A stretch of DNA of 8,143 nt from an uncultured Leucothrix sp. Lineage in GTDB: Bacteria; Pseudomonadota; Gammaproteobacteria; Thiotrichales; Thiotrichaceae. The notes under the pieces were generated by a model. The model did not search any database and was not told where the DNA came from. It worked only from the letters and a program-made list of their open reading frames with translations. The position numbers and the translations under genes are program-made. The stretch lies in the NCBI GenBank assembly GCA_937923375.1, contig CALAJG010000044.1, forward strand, positions 1 through 8,143. The letters run 5' to 3'. This document shows positions 1-6,445 of this stretch, one piece after another (position 1 is the stretch's first letter; the number at the start of each line of letters is the position of its first letter).

Positions 1-722
1 AATTCATCAATAAAAATATACGGCATGATTGATGCAAAGCTCAAATAGGCACTGGTGATTAAGCCTGCGGTTAGTGCATAACCAAGGTACACCCGTGACT
101 TTAAAATCGTTAGATACTTTTTTATTAAGCCTTTCACACTGAACGGAACAGCATCCCGCACAAAGGTAGACTCACCCAGTTTTCGCAGCATCACCAACGT
201 AATTATCAAATTAAGCACAAACGAAAAATAGAAGATGTACCGCCAGTCAAAATAATAATTTAGATAACCACCCACAGTAGGTGCGATGGTTTGAGCGACG
301 GCAACCGACATGTAGATGTAGCTAAGTAAACGCCCTGCCTCACTACTTTCTGTCGCATCCAGAATCATGGTGCGAACCAAGATTAGGGTTGCCCCACCAC
401 CCAATGCCTGCAAAACTCGCGCCACAATTAGTACTGAAACATCCCAAGCGACTGCAGCGAGTAAGCTTCCTATGAGATTAATCAGCATGCCAATCAGCAT
501 CAAAGAATGACGCCCGTAACGATCTGATAACGCACCGCAGAGTAGCTGTGAGAAGCCCAGCGTAAATAAGTAAAGCGTCAGTGTCAGCTGCACAATATCA
601 ATGCGGCTGCCAAAGGCGCGAACCACATCCGGCATCGCAGGATTAAACACATTCATCGCAAAGGGGCTGGCCAACGTAATCATCATTAGCAGCCATATCG
701 GTGGAAGCGAAGTTTGTTTCAT
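1..722 (-). CDS. Bcr/CflA-type MFS drug exporter, partial (C-terminus off the left edge)
   Basis: I translated the minus strand by hand: 240 codons from ATG at 722 run open off the left edge, so about the first 60% of a roughly 400-residue transporter is present. It is a proton-driven inner-membrane exporter of the major facilitator superfamily. Visible features are a first transmembrane helix at residues 9-28, the MFS motif A at about 63-71 (GALSDRYGR), an antiporter-like Pro/Gly-rich stretch near 147-152 (APTVGG), and DWRYIF at 159-164 at the start of helix 6. Strings such as ARVLQALGGG and ILVRTMI fit the Bcr/CflA branch; the exported compound cannot be told. An in-frame ATG at 740 would add six residues (MEARTI). 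I prefer 722 because GGAAG lies 11 bases upstream of it, while 740 has no recognisable ribosome site. It is divergent from the amidohydrolase operon. Confidence 0.88.
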   Translation of the reverse strand, partial: MKQTSLPPIWLLMMITLASPFAMNVFNPAMPDVVRAFGSRIDIVQLTLTLYLFTLGFSQLLCGALSDRYGRHSLMLIGMLINLIGSLLAAVAWDVSVLIVARVLQALGGGATLILVRTMILDATESSEAGRLLSYIYMSVAVAQTIAPTVGGYLNYYFDWRYIFYFSFVLNLIITLVMLRKLGESTFVRDAVPFSVKGLIKKYLTILKSRVYLGYALTAGLITSAYLSFASIMPYIFIDE

Positions 723-777
723 AATTGTTCTGGCTTCCATCTGTAAGGAAAATGTAAATTCACCGTATTTGCACAAT

Positions 778-806
778 TAGCGACAAATTCTAGGCTAGTA
801 TATAGT
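778..806 (+). promoter_or_regulatory. Weak candidate promoter for the amidohydrolase-YtkA-di-haem operon
   Basis: TATAGT at 801-806 is a 5/6 match to the -10 consensus and sits 28 bases before the ATG at 834. The hexamer 17 bases upstream (TAGCGA, 778-783) matches the -35 consensus poorly (3/6). This would make the promoter activator-dependent, or wrongly placed. It overlaps the opposing MFS promoter, so the two could interfere or share an operator. Confidence 0.27.
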
Positions 807-814
807 CATGCCAA
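787..814 (-). promoter_or_regulatory. Candidate sigma-70 promoter for the MFS exporter
   Basis: On the minus strand TTGGCA (814-809, 5/6 match to the -35 consensus) and TAGAAT (792-787, 5/6 match to the -10 consensus) are separated by 16 bases. The predicted transcript would start near 780, leaving a leader of roughly 58 bases before the ATG at 722. The site lies in the divergent gap shared with the amidohydrolase operon. Assigned by eye only. Confidence 0.5.
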
Positions 815-833
815 CACAGACCACAGGTACGAT

Positions 834-1637
834 ATGAAATACTTATCCTTATTATTTCTGAGCATGCTCTCCCCAATTTGCAATGCAGAAAAGTTGCCTA
901 TTTTCGATGCTCACATCCACTACAGTCATGATGCTGTGATTCAGGTGCCACCGGCAGAAGCTGCTTCTTTGTTACGGAAGGCAGGACTAAAGAAAGCGTT
1001 AATTTCGAGCTCGGATGATGATGGCACGCAAAAGATTTTTAAAGCCGCACCCGACATCGTAGTTCCCGCCTTGCGCCCCTACCGGCGTCGCGGCGAGATT
1101 TCTACCTGGATGCATGACCCTACCGTCATAGATTATGTTGAAGGGCGTCTGGCTAAGTATACTTACAAAGCGTTGGGTGAATTTCATGCCTATGGTGATG
1201 ACATCGAAACGCCAGTTTTACAGCGGATCATAGCGTTAGCTAAACAATATGATTTGTTGCTGCACGCACACTCTGACGCCGATGCGATCAACCGTATTTT
1301 TGAGACGTTTCCAGAAGCGCGTGTACTATGGGCACACTCAGGATTTGACCGCCCGGATGAAGTTCGTGCCATGTTACGCAAACACAAAAACCTTTGGAGT
1401 GATCTGGCATTCAGAAACGATCAGGCCAGTGGCGGCAAAGTACCACCCGAATGGCGCGCCGCCTTTGAGGAATTTCCGGACCGTTTTATGGTCGGCACTG
1501 ATACCTTTGCACCGGAGCGTTGGTATTACATAAGTGATCACGCAGAATATACACGCGGCTGGTTGAAAGACCTACCGGCTGATATCGCCAAAAAGATTGC
1601 GTTTGAAAACGCCCAAACAATGTTGTCGTTAAAATAG
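834..1637 (+). CDS. Exported amidohydrolase-2 family metal-dependent hydrolase
   Basis: A 267-residue protein with an N-terminal signal peptide (hydrophobic residues 4-14, likely cleavage after CNA at 18), so it should act in the periplasm. The rest is a TIM-barrel metallohydrolase of the amidohydrolase-2 type (the family of decarboxylases and lactonases such as ACMSD and LigI). Visible metal-site elements, in order, are D25-A-H27-I-H29, E116, the HAH pair at H144/H146, H168 in WAHSG, and D223 in GTDTF. Their order and spacing match an intact active site. The substrate cannot be deduced, and hydrolysis or non-oxidative decarboxylation are both possible. It is the first gene of a tight operon: the YtkA-like gene starts 11 bases after its stop. 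The ribosome site is weak (CAGG about 8 bases before ATG). An exported member of this mostly cytoplasmic superfamily, co-transcribed with a c-type cytochrome, is unusual. Confidence 0.85.
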   Translation: MKYLSLLFLSMLSPICNAEKLPIFDAHIHYSHDAVIQVPPAEAASLLRKAGLKKALISSSDDDGTQKIFKAAPDIVVPALRPYRRRGEISTWMHDPTVIDYVEGRLAKYTYKALGEFHAYGDDIETPVLQRIIALAKQYDLLLHAHSDADAINRIFETFPEARVLWAHSGFDRPDEVRAMLRKHKNLWSDLAFRNDQASGGKVPPEWRAAFEEFPDRFMVGTDTFAPERWYYISDHAEYTRGWLKDLPADIAKKIAFENAQTMLSLK

Positions 1638-1648
1638 CGGATCTCACG

Positions 1649-2032
1649 ATGAAACTTAGCGTTTATTTAACCGGTGTATTCTTTATGATTTATGTGGCTG
1701 CTGAAGGCTTAAGCTTTGTCGATAAGCCCTGTGAGAAACCAGCAGCAATCGAACTGAATGTTGAAACTATACAACTGGGAGAGCCATTTTCTTTCACATT
1801 CTCTCTTTGCGATGAGAAAAATAGCATGCCTGACCGTGTCACGGCTAATGCCATCATGCCTGCTCATCAACACGGCATGAACTACACACCCACGGTTACG
1901 TTTGACGAAGATTCCAATCGCTATGATATTTCTGACTTTGTATTTCACATGCCCGGTGAATGGGAAATTACGGTGTCTACCTATCAGAACGATGAGGTGA
2001 CGCACTATACAAAAACGGTTGTGATTAATTGA
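1649..2032 (+). CDS. Small exported YtkA/FixH-like protein with a Met/His-rich motif
   Basis: A 127-residue protein with a hydrophobic N-terminus (about residues 4-18) that reads as a signal peptide, or less likely a membrane anchor. The mature part looks like an all-beta, immunoglobulin-like YtkA-like domain. It has VETIQLGEPFSFTFSL at 38-53, the motif MPAHQHGM at 70-77, and FHMPGEWEITV at 99-109. The side chains M70, H73, H75, M77, H100 and M101 resemble a copper-binding set, as in other small periplasmic beta proteins, but binding is inferred. C28 and C54 could form a disulphide. C28 lacks a lipobox, so it is not an obvious lipoprotein. The stop codon overlaps the next gene's ATG (TGATG), suggesting translational coupling to the di-haem enzyme. 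It may be a partner, metal carrier or substrate of that enzyme. Confidence 0.75.
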   Translation: MKLSVYLTGVFFMIYVAAEGLSFVDKPCEKPAAIELNVETIQLGEPFSFTFSLCDEKNSMPDRVTANAIMPAHQHGMNYTPTVTFDEDSNRYDISDFVFHMPGEWEITVSTYQNDEVTHYTKTVVIN

Positions 2033-3171
2033 TGAGATTGCTTCGTTTGCTGCTGTGTGGATTGCTAGCAGAGCTGTTGTTAGTAACTCCGGTACTTGCT
2101 GACAATACGTTATTGCTTACTCAATCACAGCTGTCACAACTACAAGCGCATGGCCCTTGGCCGCCCGTTATCAAGCCAGACCCCAGCAATCGGCTCTCAG
2201 GAAATGCTGAAGCGATTGAATTTGGCAGACGGCTGTTTTTTAGTACACGATTATCAGGCGATAACGCGACAAGCTGCGTTTCCTGTCATGCACCTGAAGA
2301 CGCCTTTGCCAGTGGGCGCGTAATCAAAAATGGCCTATTGGAGTTGGATCGAAACACCCTGAGTCTTTTCAATGTAAGATTTAACCGTTGGTTCGGCTGG
2401 GATGGCAGTAATGATAATTTATGGGCGCAGTCTATGCGACCCATTGTCAGCACTCAGGAAATGAAACTGCCCAAACAGGCGCTCAGAAAAGTTATACGAG
2501 AATCTACGTTTTTAAGGTCCTATCAACACTTTTTTGGCGAAATATCAGCGCATGATGATGACTTAGTACTGGTGAATATCGCTAAGGCACTCGCTGCTTA
2601 CCAAGAAACATTGATTACCAAAAAAACGTCTTTTGATAAGTTTCGTGAAGCGGTTGCTAACAAAAACTGGACCAATGCGACGCAGTATCCAGAATCCGCA
2701 CAGCGTGGCCTGTCGATATTCTTAGGCAAAGGCAATTGCAGCCTTTGTCATTCTGGCCCGTTGTTTAGCAACGGTGAGTTTCACGATGCGGGCGTCCCCT
2801 ACTTTATACGTCCCGGCGTTGTCGACAAGGGTCGTCATCAGGGGATTATTGATTTAAAAAAATCGCCTTTTACCTTAGCCTCTGATTACAACGATGACCT
2901 GAAAAAAAAAGGTGCTTGGGCGGTTAAGAAAGTAGCTAGACAGCACTCAAATTTTGGAATTTTCCGAGTGCCTGGCTTGCGCAACGTCGCAAACACTGCA
3001 CCCTATATGCATGATGGATCGCTTGAAACTCTGGAAGATGTTGTCAATCACTACTCAGACATCAACATAGAACGGCTTCACGCGGACGGTGAGGCTATTC
3101 TTAAGCCCTTGAATTTGTCCAGTCAGGAAGTAGCCGATTTGGTGAGTTTCTTACAATCACTTTCAGAGTGA
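2032..3171 (+). CDS. Periplasmic di-haem cytochrome c peroxidase / MauG-family protein
   Basis: A 379-residue protein, the usual length for bacterial di-haem peroxidases once the signal peptide (residues 1 to about 24, ending PVLA) is removed. Two haem c sites are visible: CVSCH at 82-86 and CSLCH at 236-240. The family's C-terminal loop follows, with FRVPGLRNVANTAPYMHDG at 311-329, and then LEDVVNHY. A tryptophan-rich segment, WFGWDGSNDNLWAQ at 120-133, is typical of the MauG/CcpA group. It either reduces hydrogen peroxide with electrons from a small carrier or, like MauG and MbnH, uses high-valent haem to oxidise a protein partner; sequence alone does not decide. I chose ATG at 2032, overlapping the upstream TGA, over the in-frame TTG at 2029, which would add one residue. 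It is the last gene of the operon and converges with the HD gene 40 bases downstream. Confidence 0.9.
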   Translation: MRLLRLLLCGLLAELLLVTPVLADNTLLLTQSQLSQLQAHGPWPPVIKPDPSNRLSGNAEAIEFGRRLFFSTRLSGDNATSCVSCHAPEDAFASGRVIKNGLLELDRNTLSLFNVRFNRWFGWDGSNDNLWAQSMRPIVSTQEMKLPKQALRKVIRESTFLRSYQHFFGEISAHDDDLVLVNIAKALAAYQETLITKKTSFDKFREAVANKNWTNATQYPESAQRGLSIFLGKGNCSLCHSGPLFSNGEFHDAGVPYFIRPGVVDKGRHQGIIDLKKSPFTLASDYNDDLKKKGAWAVKKVARQHSNFGIFRVPGLRNVANTAPYMHDGSLETLEDVVNHYSDINIERLHADGEAILKPLNLSSQEVADLVSFLQSLSE

Positions 3172-3211
3172 AAGACAGAGACGATCACCACAACTATTCC
3201 AGATTCGCTGA

Positions 3212-3829
3212 CTAAGCCGCTGACGCCGTTTTCCTTCCTAATCCTGCAACAACCCCTACTTGAATATTCTCAGGTGCGTAAGCTTTTCGTGCAAACACCT
3301 CTTCAACCATTGGCCTGAAGAACTCGAGTGGTTTTCTATCATAAGCCGGATCAAAACATCCCTGATCCCAGTATTCACAGAAATCTACACAAGACTGGTA
3401 GTAGGGGCTATCTGCATATTTCTCTCGCTCAAACTGGTTCCAGCCTTCGTAGTGCTGCGCGTAATAAACCATCTGAAATGCCCCGTGCTGCTCAATCACC
3501 CAAGTGACTTCTTCACGAACAAACGGACGCAATATTTCGGCGGCCATTTTGTCGTGGTTTTGTGGTGCTAAACCGTCGCCGATATCATGCAGCAGTGCCG
3601 CAACGATCCAGTCGACATCGACGCCATCGCGCCAAGCGGTCGTCGCTGACTGTAAGGCGTGTTCCAAGCGGGTAACTTTATAGCCTGCGATAGTCTCTTC
3701 ACCCTGACGCGCCATTTCACTCATCAAACGTCTGGCTGTACCTTCAAAGTAAGATGCCTCCATTTCATGCAGCATTGCATAATCAGCGTGAGTGCCATGC
3801 TTCATTTCTGTAAAGCTAACGGTGTCCAT
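3212..3829 (-). CDS. Divergent HD-domain protein, possible di-iron enzyme (second HD gene of the operon)
   Basis: A 205-residue cytoplasmic HD-domain protein. The six likely metal ligands are all present: H57 (in LEHALQ), H81-D82 (LLHDIGD), H92 (QNHDKMAAEIL), H115 (EQHG) and D155 (CEYWDQ). This is the pattern of the PhnZ/TmpB/inositol-oxygenase group rather than of a minimal one-metal HD hydrolase. It lacks the Tyr-x-x-Glu lid of PhnZ: I47 and Y50 occupy those places. It also lacks the residues that hold a phosphonate in PhnZ, with D85 for the His, F118/Q119 for the Lys and E152 for the Arg. The substrate is therefore unknown and probably not a phosphonate; a conventional phosphohydrolase remains possible. 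It is the last gene of the operon, starting 24 bases after the TmpB-like gene and with its own strong ribosome site. Confidence 0.82.
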   Translation of the reverse strand: MDTVSFTEMKHGTHADYAMLHEMEASYFEGTARRLMSEMARQGEETIAGYKVTRLEHALQSATTAWRDGVDVDWIVAALLHDIGDGLAPQNHDKMAAEILRPFVREEVTWVIEQHGAFQMVYYAQHYEGWNQFEREKYADSPYYQSCVDFCEYWDQGCFDPAYDRKPLEFFRPMVEEVFARKAYAPENIQVGVVAGLGRKTASAA

Positions 3830-3835
3830 AATGAT

Positions 3836-3842
3836 CTCCTTT
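3836..3842 (-). promoter_or_regulatory. Strong ribosome binding site of the second HD gene
   Basis: AAAGGAG on the minus strand, six bases before the ATG at 3829, is the best Shine-Dalgarno match in the window. It confirms that start. It also suggests the last gene of the operon is translated efficiently and independently of the upstream TmpB-like gene. Confidence 0.8.
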
Positions 3843-3853
3843 CTAACTATCGG

Positions 3854-4444
3854 CTACGCTTGTTTCGTCTTTACCAAACGTTCAAGTATCGGTTGATAAT
3901 ATGAAAAAGGAGGCGTCTTTAGCAAGGGATCTTTTGCCAGATCATCCCAGCGACGTACTTGCAGAATGTCATCCAAATAGGGCATTTTGGAAAACTCCCG
4001 CATTTCTTCAGAGCTCATCAGGCCGCCTTGTAGCGCGAGCGTTTGCTTAGATGCATCCGAGAGGGCGTCATAATATTTCTGATCAATCACGCACAGATAG
4101 CGCTTTGCTGGCACGTGATACCTTACACAGGCAATAATCCGCTCAGAGAAATAGCCACTGAGAATTTGCGCACCCGCGTCTTCATGATAATTGTCCTGAC
4201 CACCCTTCACCATATCCGCCGGAAATTCACTCGTATAGTGACCGATATCGTGCAGTAAGGCAGCGGCAATGATTTCATCATCAGCACCGCTGGTCTCAGC
4301 CTGCAAGGCACCTTGAAGCATGTGTTGGGACATGGTGACAGACTCGCCAAGATAAGAATCCGACCCTTTGCGCTCAAAAATATCTGCGATGAATTCAACG
4401 ATATTTCCAGCGTAGATCTCTGTTATTTTATCCGTTTGATTCAT
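3854..4444 (-). CDS. tmpB: TmpB/PhnZ-like HD-domain mixed-valent di-iron oxygenase
   Basis: A 196-residue cytoplasmic HD-domain protein, close to PhnZ in length. Residues fall at PhnZ spacing: Y31 and E34 (lid Tyr/Glu), then metal ligands H41, H65-D66, H87, H110 and D167. Expected phosphonate contacts are also present: H69 (HDIGH), K114 (HVPAK), S132 and R164 (RRWDD). PhnZ and TmpB use O2 to cleave the C-P bond of a 1-hydroxyphosphonate, releasing phosphate plus glycine (PhnZ) or glycine betaine (TmpB). The GBBH-type oxygenase encoded just upstream favours the TmpB substrate, hydroxylated 2-(trimethylammonio)ethylphosphonate, over the PhnZ one; that is inferred from context. The ATG overlaps the upstream TGA (ATGA, 4444-4441), so translation is likely coupled. 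It would often be misannotated as a phosphohydrolase. Confidence 0.83.
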   Translation of the reverse strand: MNQTDKITEIYAGNIVEFIADIFERKGSDSYLGESVTMSQHMLQGALQAETSGADDEIIAAALLHDIGHYTSEFPADMVKGGQDNYHEDAGAQILSGYFSERIIACVRYHVPAKRYLCVIDQKYYDALSDASKQTLALQGGLMSSEEMREFSKMPYLDDILQVRRWDDLAKDPLLKTPPFSYYQPILERLVKTKQA

Positions 4445-5574
4445 AAAGTCTCTTCTGCCTCAAGGCTCGCCAAGGTCGATAGCAGCCCATCGATGTCTGG
4501 ATAACAGCCTCTCAACCAGCGCTTGCCGGCACCAGAAAATGCCGTTCTGGAATGCATCACCCTAAGGTTATTAACAATGAATAATTGGCCTGCCTCTAGT
4601 TTGAATGAAACACAGCTTTCTTCACGCTCAAGTATCTCTGAGAAGTGCCGGTAGGCCTCATAGTATGCAGTCATTTTATCAAAAGGGATATCTACAAAAG
4701 GTGCTGCTGAGCGATTGTTAAAACGAACCGCTAACAATTCACCATCTGCATTTAATTCAATCATCGGGCGCTTACTGCTGAGGACTACACCTGACTCCCC
4801 TGCATACTTAAAGCGAGCACAATAACGGCTTAACAACTCGAAATGTTCAGGGTTTTCTTGTTGCAGTTGAGTGGCGGCGTTAAAGCCATCGATGACAATT
4901 GACTCGCCGCCATCGGTACTGTTCTCAAGGCACGCAAGAATCTGCAAAGTTGGCACAGGGTCTCGATATGGATTATCTGTATGCGCCTGCAGACCTTGTG
5001 AAGTATAGGCTAGGTTTACTGGATTAACTTCAGAGCGAACTTCAAAATAACGACCGTAATTGGTCTCACGCAGGTAGCCAAACCAATCGACCACCTCCAG
5101 AAACGCTTCAGGATGGTCGGGCAGTTCCGTTAGTAAGGCAAAACCGTAGTAACGGATATCCTGAAGCCATTGTTTCAGGCTTTGCTTATCATCCCGAACG
5201 GCGTTGTAAGCAGCTGATGGTGGGGAGTGATTTAACTCGGCACCCCACAATCTTGTTTGTTCGTTAACCCAACCCTTCGTTTCGGGCTTTGCTTGGTCAT
5301 AAGAATGCTCAACCAACCAACTTAAAGAAAAATCATGAACGATTGACCCATCAGAAAACACCAGTTTCAAGCCGTTTCTATCACTCAACTCAGCGGATTC
5401 AATCGTGATGTCCGCAGGCTGATCCAGCAGCGTAATTAGCCGCTGCCCGTTGCTAGTAGATTTTGTGTCGGGGTGTAGTGAATTATCGCGTAGCCAGAAG
5501 GCATGAAACCTAGCGATTCCTGTGCCTAAGTCAAGGCTTAAGCTCTTCTTATCATCAGCAATCACTAGGCTCAT
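4441..5574 (-). CDS. tmpA: TmpA-like 2-oxoglutarate/Fe(II) dioxygenase (gamma-butyrobetaine hydroxylase family)
   Basis: A 377-residue protein with the two-domain build of gamma-butyrobetaine hydroxylase: an N-terminal GBBH-like domain (about 5-90, with FHAFWLRDNSLHPDT at 23-37) and a TauD/TfdA jelly-roll (about 125-365). The iron triad is H198-x-D200 (in LQAHTDNPYRDPVP) and H341 (MHSRTAF). R352 or R355 in KRWLRG should bind the 2-oxoglutarate carboxylate. The cysteines that bind zinc in the N-terminal domain of true gamma-butyrobetaine hydroxylase are absent, as the loop reads NSLHPDTKSTSNG. Together with the adjoining HD oxygenase gene, this points to TmpA, which hydroxylates C1 of 2-(trimethylammonio)ethylphosphonate. 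Butyrobetaine or another quaternary amine remains possible. It starts 6 bases after the SPOR-protein stop, with only a weak AAGAG ribosome site. Confidence 0.83.
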   Translation of the reverse strand: MSLVIADDKKSLSLDLGTGIARFHAFWLRDNSLHPDTKSTSNGQRLITLLDQPADITIESAELSDRNGLKLVFSDGSIVHDFSLSWLVEHSYDQAKPETKGWVNEQTRLWGAELNHSPPSAAYNAVRDDKQSLKQWLQDIRYYGFALLTELPDHPEAFLEVVDWFGYLRETNYGRYFEVRSEVNPVNLAYTSQGLQAHTDNPYRDPVPTLQILACLENSTDGGESIVIDGFNAATQLQQENPEHFELLSRYCARFKYAGESGVVLSSKRPMIELNADGELLAVRFNNRSAAPFVDIPFDKMTAYYEAYRHFSEILEREESCVSFKLEAGQLFIVNNLRVMHSRTAFSGAGKRWLRGCYPDIDGLLSTLASLEAEETL

Positions 5575-5580
5575 AGGCTC

Positions 5581-6411
5581 TTAACCAACAATAATACTTT
5601 TCTGAACACCCATGTTTTTCTTAAATGACTTACGTAATTTAATCTGGCTCTTGAGTGCTGCACGTCTACTTGGATACGGCCCGACTTTTACTTTATGTAA
5701 CAGTTTTCCCTTGACTTTAACGCCATTGATAACGGTCTTAAAACCCGCCTTAGCAAAGCTATTTCTAAAACGTTTCGCTTTTTCCGGAATCGAAGTGACA
5801 ATCACCTGTATGTAATGTGACTTAGTGCGTCCTTTAGAGGCCTTACGACGCTGGGTCGTTCTGGCACGGGCAGATACCTTAGGCTCATCATAGTAACCAT
5901 CCGATGCTGCATTTGATCGGCCCGCTATAACTGGCGTATCTGTGTATGAGCCGGAGGGGCGAGGTACCACACTTGCAATATTTCTACTGCTGGGACGACT
6001 CAAAGGTGGTCCGGGAAAACGTAAGGTTGCATGTTGGCGATCAGCAATGCTTTTATCTTCCAGGCAACGTTTCAATAAGACTTGCTTACCTTTATGCACA
6101 ATCGAGGTAATTCGTTTGCTTCGAACATCCGTTGTAACACTCATACAACTGCAAGAATAACCATAGCTACCATTAGTACGGACAAACTCATTTGGCTGTT
6201 GTGCCGGAAGGTTTCTCATGGAAACCGCTGGCAGCTGATATCCCCCCCGCTGCATTATTGTCCAGGTAGCCTGCTTATCGGTAAATTGATATTGTCCCGG
6301 TGCTGGATTGTCGAGCCAACCGCAGCGATATTCCGCAGCAGCGATAGATTGAAGTCCAATAAGCAGAAAGAGCCCGAATGTACTGTTTTGGATGATTTTT
6401 TTTCTTATCAT
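5581..6411 (-). CDS. Periplasmic protein with DUF4087-like and C-terminal SPOR domains
   Basis: A 276-residue protein with a signal peptide (about 1-26, ending AAA before EYRCGW). Residues 27-118 look like DUF4087: they open YRCGWLDNP, contain ATWTIMQRGGYQ, and carry four cysteines (C30, C87, C89, C116) that could pair in the periplasm. Residues about 120-197 are a low-complexity Ser/Pro/Arg-rich linker. The C-terminal 198-276 matches a SPOR fold, with HYIQVIV at its start and the typical KVGPYPSRRAALK repeat-like segment at 242-254. SPOR domains bind denuded peptidoglycan glycans at division sites, so this protein probably sits at the cell wall. The whole C-terminal part is very basic. It is the first gene of the unit that includes the TmpA/TmpB-like oxygenases, six bases upstream of the TmpA-like gene; a metabolic link is not evident. 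A GGGGA ribosome site lies about 11 bases before its ATG. Confidence 0.78.
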   Translation of the reverse strand: MIRKKIIQNSTFGLFLLIGLQSIAAAEYRCGWLDNPAPGQYQFTDKQATWTIMQRGGYQLPAVSMRNLPAQQPNEFVRTNGSYGYSCSCMSVTTDVRSKRITSIVHKGKQVLLKRCLEDKSIADRQHATLRFPGPPLSRPSSRNIASVVPRPSGSYTDTPVIAGRSNAASDGYYDEPKVSARARTTQRRKASKGRTKSHYIQVIVTSIPEKAKRFRNSFAKAGFKTVINGVKVKGKLLHKVKVGPYPSRRAALKSQIKLRKSFKKNMGVQKSIIVG

Positions 6412-6445
6412 AATTTAATAATCCCCTGAAAGTGCGCCTAGGATA

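Noticed and set aside
1249..1533. A 94-codon plus-strand frame inside the amidohydrolase gene
   Set aside because: It is an out-of-frame shadow of a gene with clear catalytic motifs; the product is rich in Arg, Cys and Thr with no recognisable domain.
3160..3174. Hairpin CTTTCA-GAG-TGAAAG at the stop of the di-haem gene, considered as a terminator between the convergent operons
   Set aside because: The stem is only six pairs, AT-rich, overlaps the stop codon and has no following T-run on either strand.
3212..4444. The two HD genes as a recent tandem duplication
   Set aside because: Outside the metal ligands the proteins are very different in sequence and spacing, so they are distant relatives brought together and not a fresh duplicate.
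6082..6429. A 115-codon plus-strand frame opposite the SPOR gene
   Set aside because: It is antisense to a gene with signal peptide and domain features, and its translation shows no family pattern.
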